Origin: Alphaproteobacteria bacterium
GTDB taxonomy: Bacteria; Pseudomonadota; Alphaproteobacteria; Rhizobiales; Devosiaceae
NCBI GenBank assembly: GCA_018818925.1
Contig: JAHJQZ010000070.1
Location: 1-36,876, forward strand
Length of the DNA stretch: 36,876 nucleotides
Direction: 5' to 3'
Both the position numbers and the translations under genes were made by a program. Below, piece after piece: positions 8,799 through 17,676 of the stretch. The notes under the pieces were generated by a model. The model did not search any database. It was not told the origin of the DNA and saw only the letters and a program-made list of their open reading frames with translations. The number at the start of each line of letters is the position of its first letter. Position 1 is the stretch's first letter.

Positions 8799-9434
8799 AT
8801 GAAGCTCGATTCCAAGTTCTTTGACACGATCCGCATCAAGCCGCGCCACGCCGCCAAGCCGGCGCACGAACTCGCGCCGTGCGAATGGGAGGGCTGCGAC
8901 CGGCCCGGTCCGTACAAGGCCCCCAAGGGCTGGCGGGCGGCCGGCGAATTTCACCATTTCTGCATCGAGCATGTCAGGCTCTACAACCAGACCTTCGATT
9001 TCTTCGAAGGCGCCGGCACCGACAAGATCGACGAAATGTCGCGCAAGGCGGCGGCCACCGGCGAGCGTCCGACCTGGGAAACCCTGTCGGCAAGGCAACC
9101 CGGCGCCAGGCCGCGCTCCGGCGACAGGCGCCACGACTATTCCGGCAAGAAGATCCACGATCCGCTCAACCTGTTCGCCCGCCTCGCTCGACGCAAGGGG
9201 ACGGCCGGCGCCGAGCCGAGCAAGCCGCAGCGCAGCCTCGCCGAGCCCGACCGCCGCGCCCTCGAGACGCTGGGTCTCGACGGCATGCGCCCGACTTCCG
9301 AGATCAAGAAGGCCTACAAGGACCTGGTCAAGACCCACCACCCCGACGCCAATGGCGGCTCCAAGGCCTCCGAGGACCGTCTGCGGGCGGTGATCATGGC
9401 CTATACGCATCTGAAGCAGAAGGGTCTGGTCTAG
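8799..9434 (+). CDS. J-domain protein with N-terminal Cys/His motif
   Basis: A 211-residue DnaJ-type co-chaperone. The J domain is at the C-terminus (about 150-211) with the essential HPD at residues 181-183, so it should stimulate the ATPase of an Hsp70. The N-terminal half has a C-x4-C ... C-x2-H pattern (Cys28, Cys33, Cys55, His58) that could bind zinc. The middle (80-145) is polar and probably flexible. The start is ATG 8799 (MKLDSKFFDTIRIKP); the open frame extends upstream but reads through the promoter region. It is divergent from bolA and upstream of cobS, which from memory is a conserved rhizobial order. No G/F region or DnaJ zinc-finger domain is present, so it is not DnaJ itself. 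Confidence 0.85.
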   Translation: MKLDSKFFDTIRIKPRHAAKPAHELAPCEWEGCDRPGPYKAPKGWRAAGEFHHFCIEHVRLYNQTFDFFEGAGTDKIDEMSRKAAATGERPTWETLSARQPGARPRSGDRRHDYSGKKIHDPLNLFARLARRKGTAGAEPSKPQRSLAEPDRRALETLGLDGMRPTSEIKKAYKDLVKTHHPDANGGSKASEDRLRAVIMAYTHLKQKGLV

Positions 9435-9594
9435 CCGAACAGGCCGGCTTCGGGACTTCACCGCCGCCGATGGCGGCCATTCGCCATTGTCATCGCACCG
9501 GAGCGCCCACACATCTAGGCCAGCCGCATGGAAGCTGCTATAGACCCGCCTCGTTGAGAAAAACTCCCTGAATCCGTGCCCGACTGGGACTGCA

Positions 9595-10578
9595 ATGACC
9601 GAATACACCAACCTGCCCGACAAGGACTACGACGTCCGCAAGACATTCGGGATCGATGCCGACATGACCGTCAGGGGCTATGCCGAACACGATCCGCACG
9701 TGCCGCCGTTCGATCCGGACTATCTGTTCGACCACAACACCACCCTCGCGATCCTCGCCGGTTTCCATTTCAACCGCCGCGTCATGATCCAGGGCTATCA
9801 CGGCACCGGCAAGTCGACCCATATCGAGCAGGTCGCCGCCCGCCTCAACTGGCCACTCGTCCGCGTCAATCTCGACAGCCATGTCAGCCGAATCGATCTG
9901 GTCGGCAAGGACGCCATCGTCCTGAAGGACGGCAAGCAGATCACCGAATTCCGCGACGGCATCCTGCCCTGGGCGGTGCAGAACAACATCGCGCTCGTTT
10001 TCGACGAATACGATGCCGGAAGGCCGGACGTGATGTTCGTCATCCAGCGCGTGCTCGAACAGTCCGGGCGGTTGACGCTTCTCGACCAGAACCGGGTGAT
10101 TACGCCGCATCCCTCGTTCCGCCTGTTCTCGACCACCAACACCATCGGCCTCGGCGACACTTCGGGGCTCTATCACGGCACCCAGCAGATCAACCAGGGC
10201 CAGATGGACCGCTGGTCGATCGTTGCGACGCTCAACTACCTGCCGCATGACAAGGAAGCCGGCATCGTTTTGGCCAAGGCCAAATCCTATGATGCGACCG
10301 CGGAAGGGCGCGTCACCGTTTCCAACATGGTCCGGCTCGCCGACATGACGCGCTCGGCCTTCATCAACGGCGATCTGTCGACGGTGATGAGCCCGCGCAC
10401 CGTGATCACCTGGGCCGAAAACGCCGAGATATTCGGCGGCGATCTCGGCTTCGCCTTCCGGCTGACCTTCCTCAATAAATGCGACGAGCTGGAACGCCCG
10501 GTCGTTGCCGAGTTCTATCAGCGCGTCTTCGGCGCCGACCTTCCCGAGAGCGCCGCCAATCTGGCGATCAGCGCATAA
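9595..10578 (+). CDS. cobS: aerobic cobaltochelatase subunit CobS
   Basis: AAA+ ATPase subunit of the CobNST complex, which inserts Co2+ into hydrogenobyrinic acid a,c-diamide in aerobic cobalamin synthesis. Length 327 is typical. The P-loop GYHGTGKST is at residues 67-75 and the Walker [11 protein letters not shown] at about 133-142. The characteristic segments [17 protein letters not shown] and [18 protein letters not shown] are present. The start is ATG 9595. A CTATAG at 9538-9543 could be a -10 but I see no good -35. I saw no B12-riboswitch-like motif upstream. The gene is followed not directly by cobT but by a 164-base gap carrying a palindromic repeat. Confidence 0.96.
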   Translation: MTEYTNLPDKDYDVRKTFGIDADMTVRGYAEHDPHVPPFDPDYLFDHNTTLAILAGFHFNRRVMIQGYHGTGKSTHIEQVAARLNWPLVRVNLDSHVSRIDLVGKDAIVLKDGKQITEFRDGILPWAVQNNIALVFDEYDAGRPDVMFVIQRVLEQSGRLTLLDQNRVITPHPSFRLFSTTNTIGLGDTSGLYHGTQQINQGQMDRWSIVATLNYLPHDKEAGIVLAKAKSYDATAEGRVTVSNMVRLADMTRSAFINGDLSTVMSPRTVITWAENAEIFGGDLGFAFRLTFLNKCDELERPVVAEFYQRVFGADLPESAANLAISA

Positions 10579-10587
10579 ATGATCGAA

Positions 10588-10717
10588 AGGCCCTCTCACC
10601 CGGACTTTTGGTCCGACCCCTCCCCCAAGGGAGAGGTGAGATTTGGGCGATACCGTGCCACAAACAACCCTCTCGCTTGGGGGAGGGGTCGCCGCAAGGC
10701 GGCGGGTGAGGGGGCCG
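10588..10717. repeat. palindromic intergenic repeat between cobS and cobT
   Basis: About 130 bases with arms reading GGCCCTCTCACCCGG... on the left and ...GGCGGGTGAGGGGGCC on the right, and inner segments CCTCCCCCAAGGGAGAGG and CTTGGGGGAGGGG. It belongs to the same family as the repeat at 8211-8349. Here it lies between two co-directional genes whose products form one complex, so it would be transcribed and could fold in the mRNA. No open frame of interest. Confidence 0.8.
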
Positions 10718-10742
10718 TCCTCTTCCCAATCACATAGAACCA

Positions 10743-12632
10743 ATGCCGATGCCGCAACCGCCGCGCCCGAAGTCGAACAAGCCCGATGCCGCCGCCCCCT
10801 TCAAGAGCGCGGTCGGAGCGACCCTGCGCGCCATTGCCGGCAAGACCGATATCGAGGTGGCCTTCACCTCCGACCGGCCGATCCTGACCAGGGACAAGGC
10901 CCGCATTGCCAACCTGCCGCGTCTGCCGACCCTGCGCGACATTGCCATCGCCCGCGGCCAGGCCGACGCCATGGCCATGCGGCTCGCCGCCCATGACGAG
11001 CAAACCCACCGCCGCCGCGCCCCGGCCGATCCGCAGGCCCGCGCCGCTTTCGACGCACTCGAACAGGCTCGCGTCGAAGCCCTGGGATGCCGGCGCCTGC
11101 CCGGCATGCGCGACAACCTTGCCCAGGCGCTCGACGACCGCCTATTTCGCGCCAATCTCGGCCACGTCACCGACAAGGACGACGCGCCGCTCGCCGAAGC
11201 GCTCGGCGTCATGCTGCGCCAAAGGCTCGGCGGCATCGACGTGCCCGAATCCGGCCAGGGCCTGGTTGACCTGTGGCGCGGCGAGATCGAGACCCGCTGC
11301 ACGAGGAGCCTTGACGCCCTCGGCAGTGCCGTCGCCGATCAGGAGGCCTTCTCCCGGGCCGCGCGGCAATTGCTCAACGACCTCGAACTCCTGTCCGACG
11401 CCGAACTCGGCGAATTCGACAAAGACGACGACGACCAGGGCGACGACCAAAAGGACGGCGAAAGCGACCAGTCCTCCGAGCCCGAGCAGGGCCAGGGCCA
11501 ATCCGAGGACGTCGATGCCGAACAGGACATGGCCGAGGGCACGGCCGAGGAGGACGGCGAGACCGAGGGCGCCGAGACCGATTACCGGGAAGCCGAAGAG
11601 GAGCGCGATTCCGAGGCCGGCGAGGAAACCCCGGCACCGCCGCCGCCCGGCAAGGACGACGGCCGCATTGCCAATGCGGCGACCTACAAGGTCTTCTCGA
11701 CCGCTTTCGACGAGGTGGTGGAAGCCAGCCAATTGTGCCCGCCCGAGGAACTCGAACAACTGAGGCAATTGCTCGACCGCCAGCTCGAAAGCCTCGCCGG
11801 CGCCGTCGCCCGCCTCGCCAACAAGCTGCAGCGCCGGCTGATGGCGCAGCAGAACCGCAGCTGGACCTTCGATCTCGACGAGGGCCTGCTCGATACGGCG
11901 CGCCTCACGCGCGTCGTCACCGATCCCCTGCAGCCGCTGTCGTTCAAGGTCGAGAACGACATGGATTTCCGCGACACGATCGTTTCGCTTCTGATCGACA
12001 ATTCCGGCTCGATGCGCGGGCGCCCGATCACCATCGCGGCGATCTGCGGCGACATTCTCGCCCGAACGCTCGAACGCTGCGGCGTCAAGGTCGAGATTCT
12101 CGGTTTCACCACCAAGGCCTGGAAGGGCGGCAAGTCGCGCGAGGCCTGGCTCGAGGCCGGCCGCCCGCCCAATCCCGGCCGCGTCAACGATATCCGCCAC
12201 ATCGTCTACAAGAGCGCCGACGAACCCTGGCGCCATGCCCGCCGCAATCTCGGGCTGATGATGCGCGAGGGACTGCTCAAGGAGAATATCGACGGCGAGG
12301 CCCTGCAATGGGCGCACAAACGTTTGATGGTCCGGCCCGAAAACCGCCGCATCCTCATGGTGATTTCCGATGGAGCCCCGGTGGACGACTCGACCCAGAG
12401 CGTCAATCCCGGCAATTATCTCGAAGCGCACTTACGCGAGGTCATCGAGGATATCGAATTGCGTTCGCCCATCCAATTGATCGCCATCGGCATCGGCCAC
12501 GACGTCACCCGCTACTACCGGCGGGCCGTGACCCTGCTCGACGCCGAGGAGCTCGGCGGCGCCATCACCGACAAGCTCGCCGAGCTGTTCGATGAAGAAC
12601 CGCCGTCGGGACCCCGCAAGAAGCGCCCGTGA
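10743..12632 (+). CDS. cobT: aerobic cobaltochelatase subunit CobT
   Basis: Second AAA+-associated subunit of cobaltochelatase CobNST, which partners CobS in cobalt insertion. The 629 residues are the normal size. The N-terminal domain (about 1-200) is followed by a very acidic, low-complexity linker (about 220-305, dense in Asp/Glu/Gln) and a C-terminal von Willebrand A domain carrying the MIDAS motif DNSGSM near residue 419. The two possible starts (codons 1 and 3, both ATG) are separated by one residue; no strong ribosome-binding site is visible. The stop overlaps the start of the next gene by one base (TGATG), suggesting coupling. Confidence 0.95.
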   Translation: MPMPQPPRPKSNKPDAAAPFKSAVGATLRAIAGKTDIEVAFTSDRPILTRDKARIANLPRLPTLRDIAIARGQADAMAMRLAAHDEQTHRRRAPADPQARAAFDALEQARVEALGCRRLPGMRDNLAQALDDRLFRANLGHVTDKDDAPLAEALGVMLRQRLGGIDVPESGQGLVDLWRGEIETRCTRSLDALGSAVADQEAFSRAARQLLNDLELLSDAELGEFDKDDDDQGDDQKDGESDQSSEPEQGQGQSEDVDAEQDMAEGTAEEDGETEGAETDYREAEEERDSEAGEETPAPPPPGKDDGRIANAATYKVFSTAFDEVVEASQLCPPEELEQLRQLLDRQLESLAGAVARLANKLQRRLMAQQNRSWTFDLDEGLLDTARLTRVVTDPLQPLSFKVENDMDFRDTIVSLLIDNSGSMRGRPITIAAICGDILARTLERCGVKVEILGFTTKAWKGGKSREAWLEAGRPPNPGRVNDIRHIVYKSADEPWRHARRNLGLMMREGLLKENIDGEALQWAHKRLMVRPENRRILMVISDGAPVDDSTQSVNPGNYLEAHLREVIEDIELRSPIQLIAIGIGHDVTRYYRRAVTLLDAEELGGAITDKLAELFDEEPPSGPRKKRP

Positions 12633-13621
12633 TGCTCCGTTCCCCGCTTGCCGCCGTTATCGTGTTCGTCCTTGCAGCGGGCGCCGGAGCCGAGGAAATC
12701 ACCGTGATGGCCGTTCCGATCGCGACGTTCAAGGACGCCGCCATCGGCGAGGCGGTCGACGGCACCGTCTGGCGCGGCGGGATGGAACTGAAGTCGGACG
12801 CCACCTCGTTCGGCGGCTTGTCGGGCCTCGCCTTCACCGACCGCGAGCAGAGGCTGGCTATGGTGTCCGACAAGGGCTGGTTCATTTCCGGCCAGCTCAT
12901 CTACGACGAGGCCGGCGTCATGCGCGAACTGGTCGGCGTCACCGTCGAGGCCATTCGCAATTCGCAAGGCAACGCCCTGCCACGCGCCTATGCCCGCGAC
13001 GCCGAGGCGATCACCCCGATCACCCGCGATGGCGAAATCGCCGCCGTCCGAGTCGGTTTCGAGAATCTGACGCGCGTCGCCGATTTCGACATTGTCGACG
13101 GCCGCCCCGGCGGTGCCGCGCGCGAGGTCGACATCCCCGATTGGCTGTCGCATCTGCGGACGAACGACTCGCTCGAGGCGGTGTGCATCGCCTCCGACGC
13201 CTCGCCGGTCGCCGGTTCGACCATGCTGATCACCGAGGGCGACGAGACCGCGGAGGGCAATCTCGCCGCCTATATGCGCGGCAGTCGCGACCGCGGCGAA
13301 TTCTCGATCGTCAGGACGCCCGGACTCAACCCGACCGATTGCGCCTTCCTGCCGAACGGCGACATGCTGCTTCTGGAACGCGGCACCGGCATTTTCGGCT
13401 TCGTCATGCAGGTGAGGCGCATTGCCGCCAACGAGGTGCGACCGGGCGCCGCCATCAGCGGCGACGTGGTGCTCACCGCCTCCGGCGGCGCCATCGACAA
13501 CATGGAAGGCATCACCGTCCATGCCGCGCCCAATGGCGAGACGCGTTTTGTCATCGTCTCGGACAACAATTACAACGAGTGGGAACGCACGCTGCTGCTG
13601 GAGTTCGGGCTGCCGGAGTGA
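12632..13621 (+). CDS. exported esterase-like/phytase-fold protein
   Basis: About 329 residues with an N-terminal signal peptide ([20 protein letters not shown], cleavage after Ala-Gly-Ala). The mature protein has the features of the 'esterase-like activity of phytase' family (PF13449): FGGLSGLAFTDREQRLAMVSDKGW, a repeated propeller-like strand pattern, NDSLEAV, and IDNMEGITVHAAPNGETRFVIVS near the end, with a final SDNNYNE. The substrate is unknown; the family name rests on a plant enzyme and does not prove esterase activity. ATG 12632 overlaps the cobT stop by one base; GTG 12629 is the alternative. Linkage to cobT appears, from memory, widespread in rhizobia, but I infer no role in B12 synthesis. 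Confidence 0.8.
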   Translation: MLRSPLAAVIVFVLAAGAGAEEITVMAVPIATFKDAAIGEAVDGTVWRGGMELKSDATSFGGLSGLAFTDREQRLAMVSDKGWFISGQLIYDEAGVMRELVGVTVEAIRNSQGNALPRAYARDAEAITPITRDGEIAAVRVGFENLTRVADFDIVDGRPGGAAREVDIPDWLSHLRTNDSLEAVCIASDASPVAGSTMLITEGDETAEGNLAAYMRGSRDRGEFSIVRTPGLNPTDCAFLPNGDMLLLERGTGIFGFVMQVRRIAANEVRPGAAISGDVVLTASGGAIDNMEGITVHAAPNGETRFVIVSDNNYNEWERTLLLEFGLPE

Positions 13622-13626
13622 TGCCC

Positions 13627-13749
13627 CTATGCGACGCAATTGAGATCGCGCATTCGGCCTGCATTGTCGGCCAGGCTTTGTTCAAGCCGGCTCTGCTGAT
13701 CGAGAAGATCGTCTAGGCGCGCCATGATTTCGTCGTGCTCGCGCTGCCG
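13627..13749 (-). pseudogene. in-frame continuation of the coiled-coil ORF beyond a TAG stop
   Basis: Immediately after the TAG at 13750-13752, the same reading frame stays open for 40 codons to a second TAG at 13627-13629. The translation (RQREHDEIMARLDDLLDQQS, continuing to end DLNCVA) is charged and heptad-like, just like the preceding ORF, and not like random shadow sequence. It could be the severed C-terminus of one 137-residue gene, a separate 31-residue peptide starting at the internal ATG (MARLDDLL), or a readthrough extension. I call it a probable remnant. Confidence 0.4.
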
Positions 13750-14040
13750 CTACCTAATCTGATCCCTGGTTCTGTCAATTTTGATACCAAGCTCTGTGGC
13801 GAGCGCTCCAATGGCGGCACCGCCATCACCACGCATGACAGACGCAAATGCTGCTGCAGCCGCGGCGCGCTCAAACTCTTGAAGTCTCGCATTCATGCGA
13901 AGGATATCGGCTCGCACCTTGTCGCGATCAGATTCAAGATTCTGGCGCTCCGTTTTCTTGCTATCGATCTGCCGGAGAATCTCACGCTCGATTTCTCGCA
14001 GAATTCGGCATTGCTGCGGATCGTTTTCCGTTTCGTTCAT
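13750..14040 (-). CDS. small predicted coiled-coil protein
   Basis: A 96-residue ORF, very rich in Glu, Arg, Asp and Gln at the start (ILREIEREILRQIDSKKTER) with heptad-like spacing through about residue 60, then an Ala run and a short tail. No signal peptide or membrane segment. I do not recognise it. GC and codon use are lower than in the neighbouring core genes. It is divergent from the exported protein gene at 14094 with a 53-base gap. The frame continues past its TAG stop into more coiled-coil-like sequence, so the gene may be truncated. Confidence 0.5.
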   Translation of the reverse strand: MNETENDPQQCRILREIEREILRQIDSKKTERQNLESDRDKVRADILRMNARLQEFERAAAAAAFASVMRGDGGAAIGALATELGIKIDRTRDQIR

Positions 14041-14093
14041 ATCTATGGCCTGCTAGCTTTCGATGGGGCAAGACTAAGCGGAGCTGAATCACC

Positions 14094-14858
14094 GTGAATA
14101 AGCTCTCGTTAAACACGCGCATAAGCAAAAGCGCTCTTGCTTTGGCGACGATGTTACTATGGCTATCCAGCCTTGTCGGGCAGGCTCTTGCGCAAGAACT
14201 CAGCTGGTCCTTCGAGTCCCATCCACATCCCGATTTGAGCGAGCTCACGCCTCAAGAGCTTTCGCTCAAATTCGTCGACATGCCACCGAGCCAAGGATCT
14301 GTCGTGGATTGCCTGGTTCATCTCGACAAGGATTTCGAAGTCTACAACTTCCGTTATCCATCCTTCAGACAAACCGGCGAAGTCGATACACGCTACAATG
14401 CCTGGAAACGCTATGTGGCCGACACGAACAACGCGGGCGTCGGATTCTGCAAATATGCAGTATCCGGACTCCTTCTACTGATGGAACGCACCCGTTTCGA
14501 AGTTGAGGGATTTCGGTTCTGCGGCGCACTACCCAAGCCATCGGGCACAGATGCCGGTCGTCGCTTTAATACCCTCGTTTCCGAAATGCTCACCAATGCG
14601 CAAACCGGATTCGCGTATCCGATCGAAGTGCTCTTCATGGCGCGGCAAATCGATACAATCGTCTCGTTCAATCCCGACATCGAATACTATCTCAGACGTT
14701 TCCTCGCCGAGGCAGGCGAAGGCACCCCCGAGGACTGGGATGTCAGCAAGGTACTGCCCGAGCTCGACCCCGAGCGCATCGCCTTTGTCGATGCTGCTGT
14801 TGCCCGCAAGGACTTCGGCGCCGTCGTGGAAACGACGGCACCCTGTTCCGCACAGTGA
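14094..14858 (+). CDS. exported protein of unknown function
   Basis: A 254-residue protein from GTG 14094, with GGAG about 10 bases upstream. The N-terminus is a signal peptide (SALALATMLLWLSSLVGQAL, with cleavage near AQA/Q-E), so it is predicted periplasmic or secreted. The mature part has cysteines at VDCL, GFCKYA, RFCGAL and near the end (APCSAQ), consistent with disulfides. The stretch with GFCKYAVSGLLLL, then FCGALPKP and a helical segment faintly recalls the Rap1a/Tai helical family, but too weakly to name it. Codon use is more AT-rich than the flanking core. No toxin or effector gene lies beside it. Unrecognised. Confidence 0.7.
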   Translation: MNKLSLNTRISKSALALATMLLWLSSLVGQALAQELSWSFESHPHPDLSELTPQELSLKFVDMPPSQGSVVDCLVHLDKDFEVYNFRYPSFRQTGEVDTRYNAWKRYVADTNNAGVGFCKYAVSGLLLLMERTRFEVEGFRFCGALPKPSGTDAGRRFNTLVSEMLTNAQTGFAYPIEVLFMARQIDTIVSFNPDIEYYLRRFLAEAGEGTPEDWDVSKVLPELDPERIAFVDAAVARKDFGAVVETTAPCSAQ

Positions 14859-14867
14859 TGGGAATGG

Positions 14868-15512
14868 TCAGGCCTTGACCGGACGCAAGGCACGGTCGGA
14901 TATCAGCCGCCGCAACGCCCCGTAGGGCACGAGCAGCACCGCCGCGATCAGAAGCTTGATGGCGAAATCGCCGAGCGCCAGCGACACCCAGAGCGGCACG
15001 TCCGGTCCGACGCCCCAGAACGGGATCGCAAAGCCGAGCGAGCCGTCCGCCGTGCCGAACACCGCATCGACGAAGGCGAAGCTCGCCGAGAACGCCACGC
15101 CCCAGAACAGGATCGAGTCGACGACCGAGCCGAAGAGCGAAGACACGAGCGGCGCCCGCCACCAGCGCGGATTGGCGCGCAGCCGATCGAAGATCGTCAC
15201 GTCGAGCCATTGGGCGACAAGGAAGGCAGCGCCCGAGGCGATGGCGATCCGCGGGGTCGCGAGGAACACCGACCACAGAACGGCGAGCACGAAGCCGAAC
15301 AGCACCACCCGCCGCGCCGTCGCCGGTCCGAAATGGCGATTGGTCAGGTCGGTCACGAGGAAGGCCACCGGATAGGTGAAGGCGCCCCAAGTGAGGATAT
15401 TGCCGAGTTCGACGCCTCCGACGGTGCCTTGAACCGGAAACTGCACGAGATAGTTGGAGGTCGCCACGACGGCGATCATGGCGAGAACCGCCAGAGAGAA
15501 GCGCATGCGCAT
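14868..15512 (-). CDS. yhhQ: VUT family queuosine precursor transporter
   Basis: A 214-residue inner-membrane protein of the VUT (YhhQ, COG1738) family, which imports queuosine precursors such as preQ0/preQ1 for tRNA modification. About six hydrophobic segments are visible. Family landmarks include SNYLVQFPV near the start, NILTWGAFTYPVAFLVTDLT, NRHFGPATARR, and the LFGSVVDSILFWGVAF segment. The start MRMRFSL at 15512 has AAAGGA about 15 bases upstream. I looked for a preQ1 riboswitch in the leader and did not see one. It ends 9 bases from the convergent exported-protein gene. The substrate is inferred from family. Confidence 0.85.
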   Translation of the reverse strand: MRMRFSLAVLAMIAVVATSNYLVQFPVQGTVGGVELGNILTWGAFTYPVAFLVTDLTNRHFGPATARRVVLFGFVLAVLWSVFLATPRIAIASGAAFLVAQWLDVTIFDRLRANPRWWRAPLVSSLFGSVVDSILFWGVAFSASFAFVDAVFGTADGSLGFAIPFWGVGPDVPLWVSLALGDFAIKLLIAAVLLVPYGALRRLISDRALRPVKA

Positions 15513-15615
15513 GGGCGCCTACTTTCCTTTATCCGCTGGCCGGCGGGTGACCGGGGCGGGCTGAAAACCGGCCGGGTTGCGCTTGCCGAACGGATCATCG
15601 GGGCGCTTGTCGGCC

Positions 15616-15650
15616 GCAAAAAAGCGAAACGGCGCCGCATGGGCGCCGCA
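15616..15650 (-). terminator. intrinsic terminator of rpmB
   Basis: Reading the minus strand, a perfect 7-bp GC stem (CGGCGCC / GGCGCCG, 15630-15636 with 15642-15648, five-base loop) is followed by TTTCGCTTTTTT. It lies about 30 bases past the rpmB stop. A second small hairpin (TAAGGCG/CGCCTTA) includes the rpmB stop codon itself. Confidence 0.75.
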
Positions 15651-15680
15651 TCGAAACCTTATGCCATAAGGCGCGTCGCC

Positions 15681-15965
15681 TTACGAGGCCATCGCGGCTT
15701 TGACCTCTTGCCTGAGTGCCAGGGCGCGATCGGACAGCTTGCGCACGTTGGCGGTCAAAAGGAAGCTGTCGAGTCCGCCATTGGCCTCGATCGTGCGCAG
15801 CGTGCTCGCCGCGATCCTCAACTTGACCGAACGCGCCAGCGCGTCGGAAATGAGGGTCACCCGGCACAGATTGGGCAGAAAGCGCCGGCGGGTGTGGTTC
15901 ATCGCGTGGCTGACCTTGTTGCCGGTCATCACGCCCTTGCCGGTCAGTTCGCAACGCATGGACAT
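15681..15965 (-). CDS. rpmB: 50S ribosomal protein L28
   Basis: Large-subunit ribosomal protein bL28, 94 residues, near the usual alphaproteobacterial length. The N-terminus ([20 protein letters not shown]) and the following [11 protein letters not shown] segment are diagnostic, as is the C-terminal [14 protein letters not shown]. It is a single-gene transcript: a strong promoter lies 88 bases upstream and an intrinsic terminator about 30 bases downstream. The start used is the first Met; Met3 is the alternative. Confidence 0.97.
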   Translation of the reverse strand: MSMRCELTGKGVMTGNKVSHAMNHTRRRFLPNLCRVTLISDALARSVKLRIAASTLRTIEANGGLDSFLLTANVRKLSDRALALRQEVKAAMAS

Positions 15966-16052
15966 TTTGAGGGTTCCTGTAACGCCAAACGGCGCCGTGC
16001 GGTCGAAGTCCGCCCCGGCAGCCGAACCTGAGCCTGAGAAAAAGTCGCGTCT

Positions 16053-16081
16053 AGATAGTCAAACCCTTCAGCCCCGTCAAG
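16053..16081 (-). promoter_or_regulatory. rpmB promoter (CTTGAC-N17-CTATCT)
   Basis: On the minus strand, CTTGAC (16076-16081) and CTATCT (16053-16058) are separated by exactly 17 bases. This is one base off the rhizobial housekeeping consensus CTTGAC-N17-CTATAT. It is the best sigma-70-type promoter I see in the window and fits a ribosomal protein gene. Confidence 0.75.
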
Positions 16082-16195
16082 CGGCGTGTCGGCTTTCGGG
16101 CGCATTCGGCCCATTCGGCCGCACTGGCTTCACCTTTTTTTAGGCATGTGCGGAAATACTCTGTTTGTCATGTTGCGTGTGTGTGGAGTTCTCAA

Positions 16196-17041
16196 TTGGT
16201 CGAACGCGCTTTTAATGGTCCGGCCGAATTCGGATTTGCCCGGCCGGGCGGCGTCCTCGACAAGCCGTTCTGGCGGCGGGGCGTCTTTCTCGTTCTCTGC
16301 TTGATCCTGACCTTCGGCGCCGATGCCGCCGAAGTCGATTCGAGGGCTGAATTCGTCATCTCCCTGGCCGGCATCAACGTCGCCAGTCTCGACGTGCATT
16401 TCGCCGACGACGGTTCCAGCTACGAGGTCGATGTCGGTGCCAACGTCGCGGGCGTCGGCACGCTGGTGGCGAGCGGCACGGCGAGCGCCGATTCGGCCGG
16501 CCGCTCGGCGGCATCCGGCCTCACCGCCCGCGACTTCTCGCTGACGACGCGGGCGCGCGGCGAGCAGTTCGCCGTCGATGTCTCCTACACCAGCGGCAAC
16601 GCCACCGCCTTCAAGGTCAGCCCGCCGATGCAGTCCGACTACGGCCGCGTCGCGCTCGAGCGCAAGCATCTGAGCGGGGTGACCGACCCCATCGCCTCGT
16701 TCATCCTCAAGGGCAGCGCCCTGTCGCCGGACCTGTGCAACAGGCGGCTCCACATCTTTACCGGCATGGAACGCTACGACCTCGCCATGAGCTTCGGCGC
16801 CGAACAGATGGCCACCTCGGCCCGCACCGGCTACCAGGGTCCGGTGGTTCTGTGCCGGGTCAGGTATATCCCGATTTCCGGCCATTACGAGAATTCCGAG
16901 ATCACCGACTACCTGGCACAGTCGGACAAGATCCTCGTCTGGTACGCGCCGCTGGGCACATCCGGCTATTTCATCCCCTATCGCGTGCTCATGGCCACCG
17001 CCGCCGGCGATCTCTCCATGGTCATGACCAAGCTCAAATAG
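16196..17041 (+). CDS. DUF3108 domain exported protein
   Basis: A protein of about 281 residues with an N-terminal signal (basic KPFWRR, then a hydrophobic stretch ending near GADAAEV), predicted periplasmic. The mature part is beta-rich, with features of DUF3108: RAEFVISLAGINVASLDVHF, repeated strand motifs, and a GYQGPVVLCRVRYIPISGHY segment near the end. Function is unknown. The start is uncertain: TTG 16196 has GGAG seven bases upstream, whereas GTG 16148 gives a 16-residue longer product without a visible ribosome-binding site. It is divergent from rpmB. A 7-bp GC hairpin (17077-17099) follows without a T-run. Confidence 0.75.
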   Translation: MVERAFNGPAEFGFARPGGVLDKPFWRRGVFLVLCLILTFGADAAEVDSRAEFVISLAGINVASLDVHFADDGSSYEVDVGANVAGVGTLVASGTASADSAGRSAASGLTARDFSLTTRARGEQFAVDVSYTSGNATAFKVSPPMQSDYGRVALERKHLSGVTDPIASFILKGSALSPDLCNRRLHIFTGMERYDLAMSFGAEQMATSARTGYQGPVVLCRVRYIPISGHYENSEITDYLAQSDKILVWYAPLGTSGYFIPYRVLMATAAGDLSMVMTKLK

Positions 17042-17676
17042 CCGGACCGACGGCCTCCGCGACAAGGACCCGCGCCGCCCTGCATTCGCCTGGCAGGGCG
17101 CATGCCGTGGTGCCGGCTTTGGCTTGACGCCGCAAGCACCGCGATCCGGAGCATGGTCCGATCCGCCCACCTTCCCCGACGTCCCGTTCTGGCACCCACC
17201 CGCGACGACCGGCCGGGCTGCCGATGCGTTTACCGGAAAAAGCACCCGGCACCCGCGCCCGCGGAGCGCTCCGGACCCTTGTGCCGTTTTGGGGCGGCAA
17301 GGTTTATTTCGCTAATTCTGCCGTTTTTCCCGCCCTGAATCCGGGCGATTCCTCCCTAAGCAGCGAAATTTCTTGTCGTCCGATGGCTTTACCTTCCGCT
17401 AACAACCCCCCCGATTCCGAACCGGTTAAGCCGATGGCAAGCTTGGTGAACGCATTTTGTGCCTTGCTTTGTCGCAATAGGGTCAGCGACCGGTTTCTTT
17501 GTGTGATTCGAGCGACATGGCCCCAACAGCAAGCGGAGAACAAACCGGCATTTTCGAGTCGCAGCCGATTCGGGCCGGTTTTGTTCCGGTTTTGTTTCTA
17601 TTGTTAAGCCAGGCTTGGTCGAATCCCTTTCGGCGTGCCATGATGAGACAGAGTTTTATTCCCTGGTGCTTCTTCC
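17042..17676. other. 635-base intergenic stretch before the helicase gene
   Basis: I find no convincing gene. A GC hairpin with a 7-bp stem (17077-17083 with 17093-17099) may end the DUF3108 transcript but lacks a T-run. From about 17300 the GC content falls clearly and pyrimidine-rich and TTTTG-rich segments appear up to the helicase start, as expected for a promoter region, but no hexamer pair is good enough to call. Short open frames here look random. A small RNA cannot be excluded. Confidence 0.5.

Noticed and set aside
9435-9594. Possible cobalamin riboswitch upstream of cobS
   Set aside because: The gap is only 160 bases and has no B12-box-like conserved segment.
15513-15680. Possible preQ1 riboswitch in the leader of the VUT transporter gene
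   Set aside because: I found no preQ1-I-like stem with the A-rich tail or preQ1-II-like arrangement; the obvious hairpin there is the rpmB terminator.
17224-17607. Short ORFs on both strands in the gap before the helicase gene
   Set aside because: No ribosome-binding sites, no family resemblance, and the translations look like random intergenic sequence.
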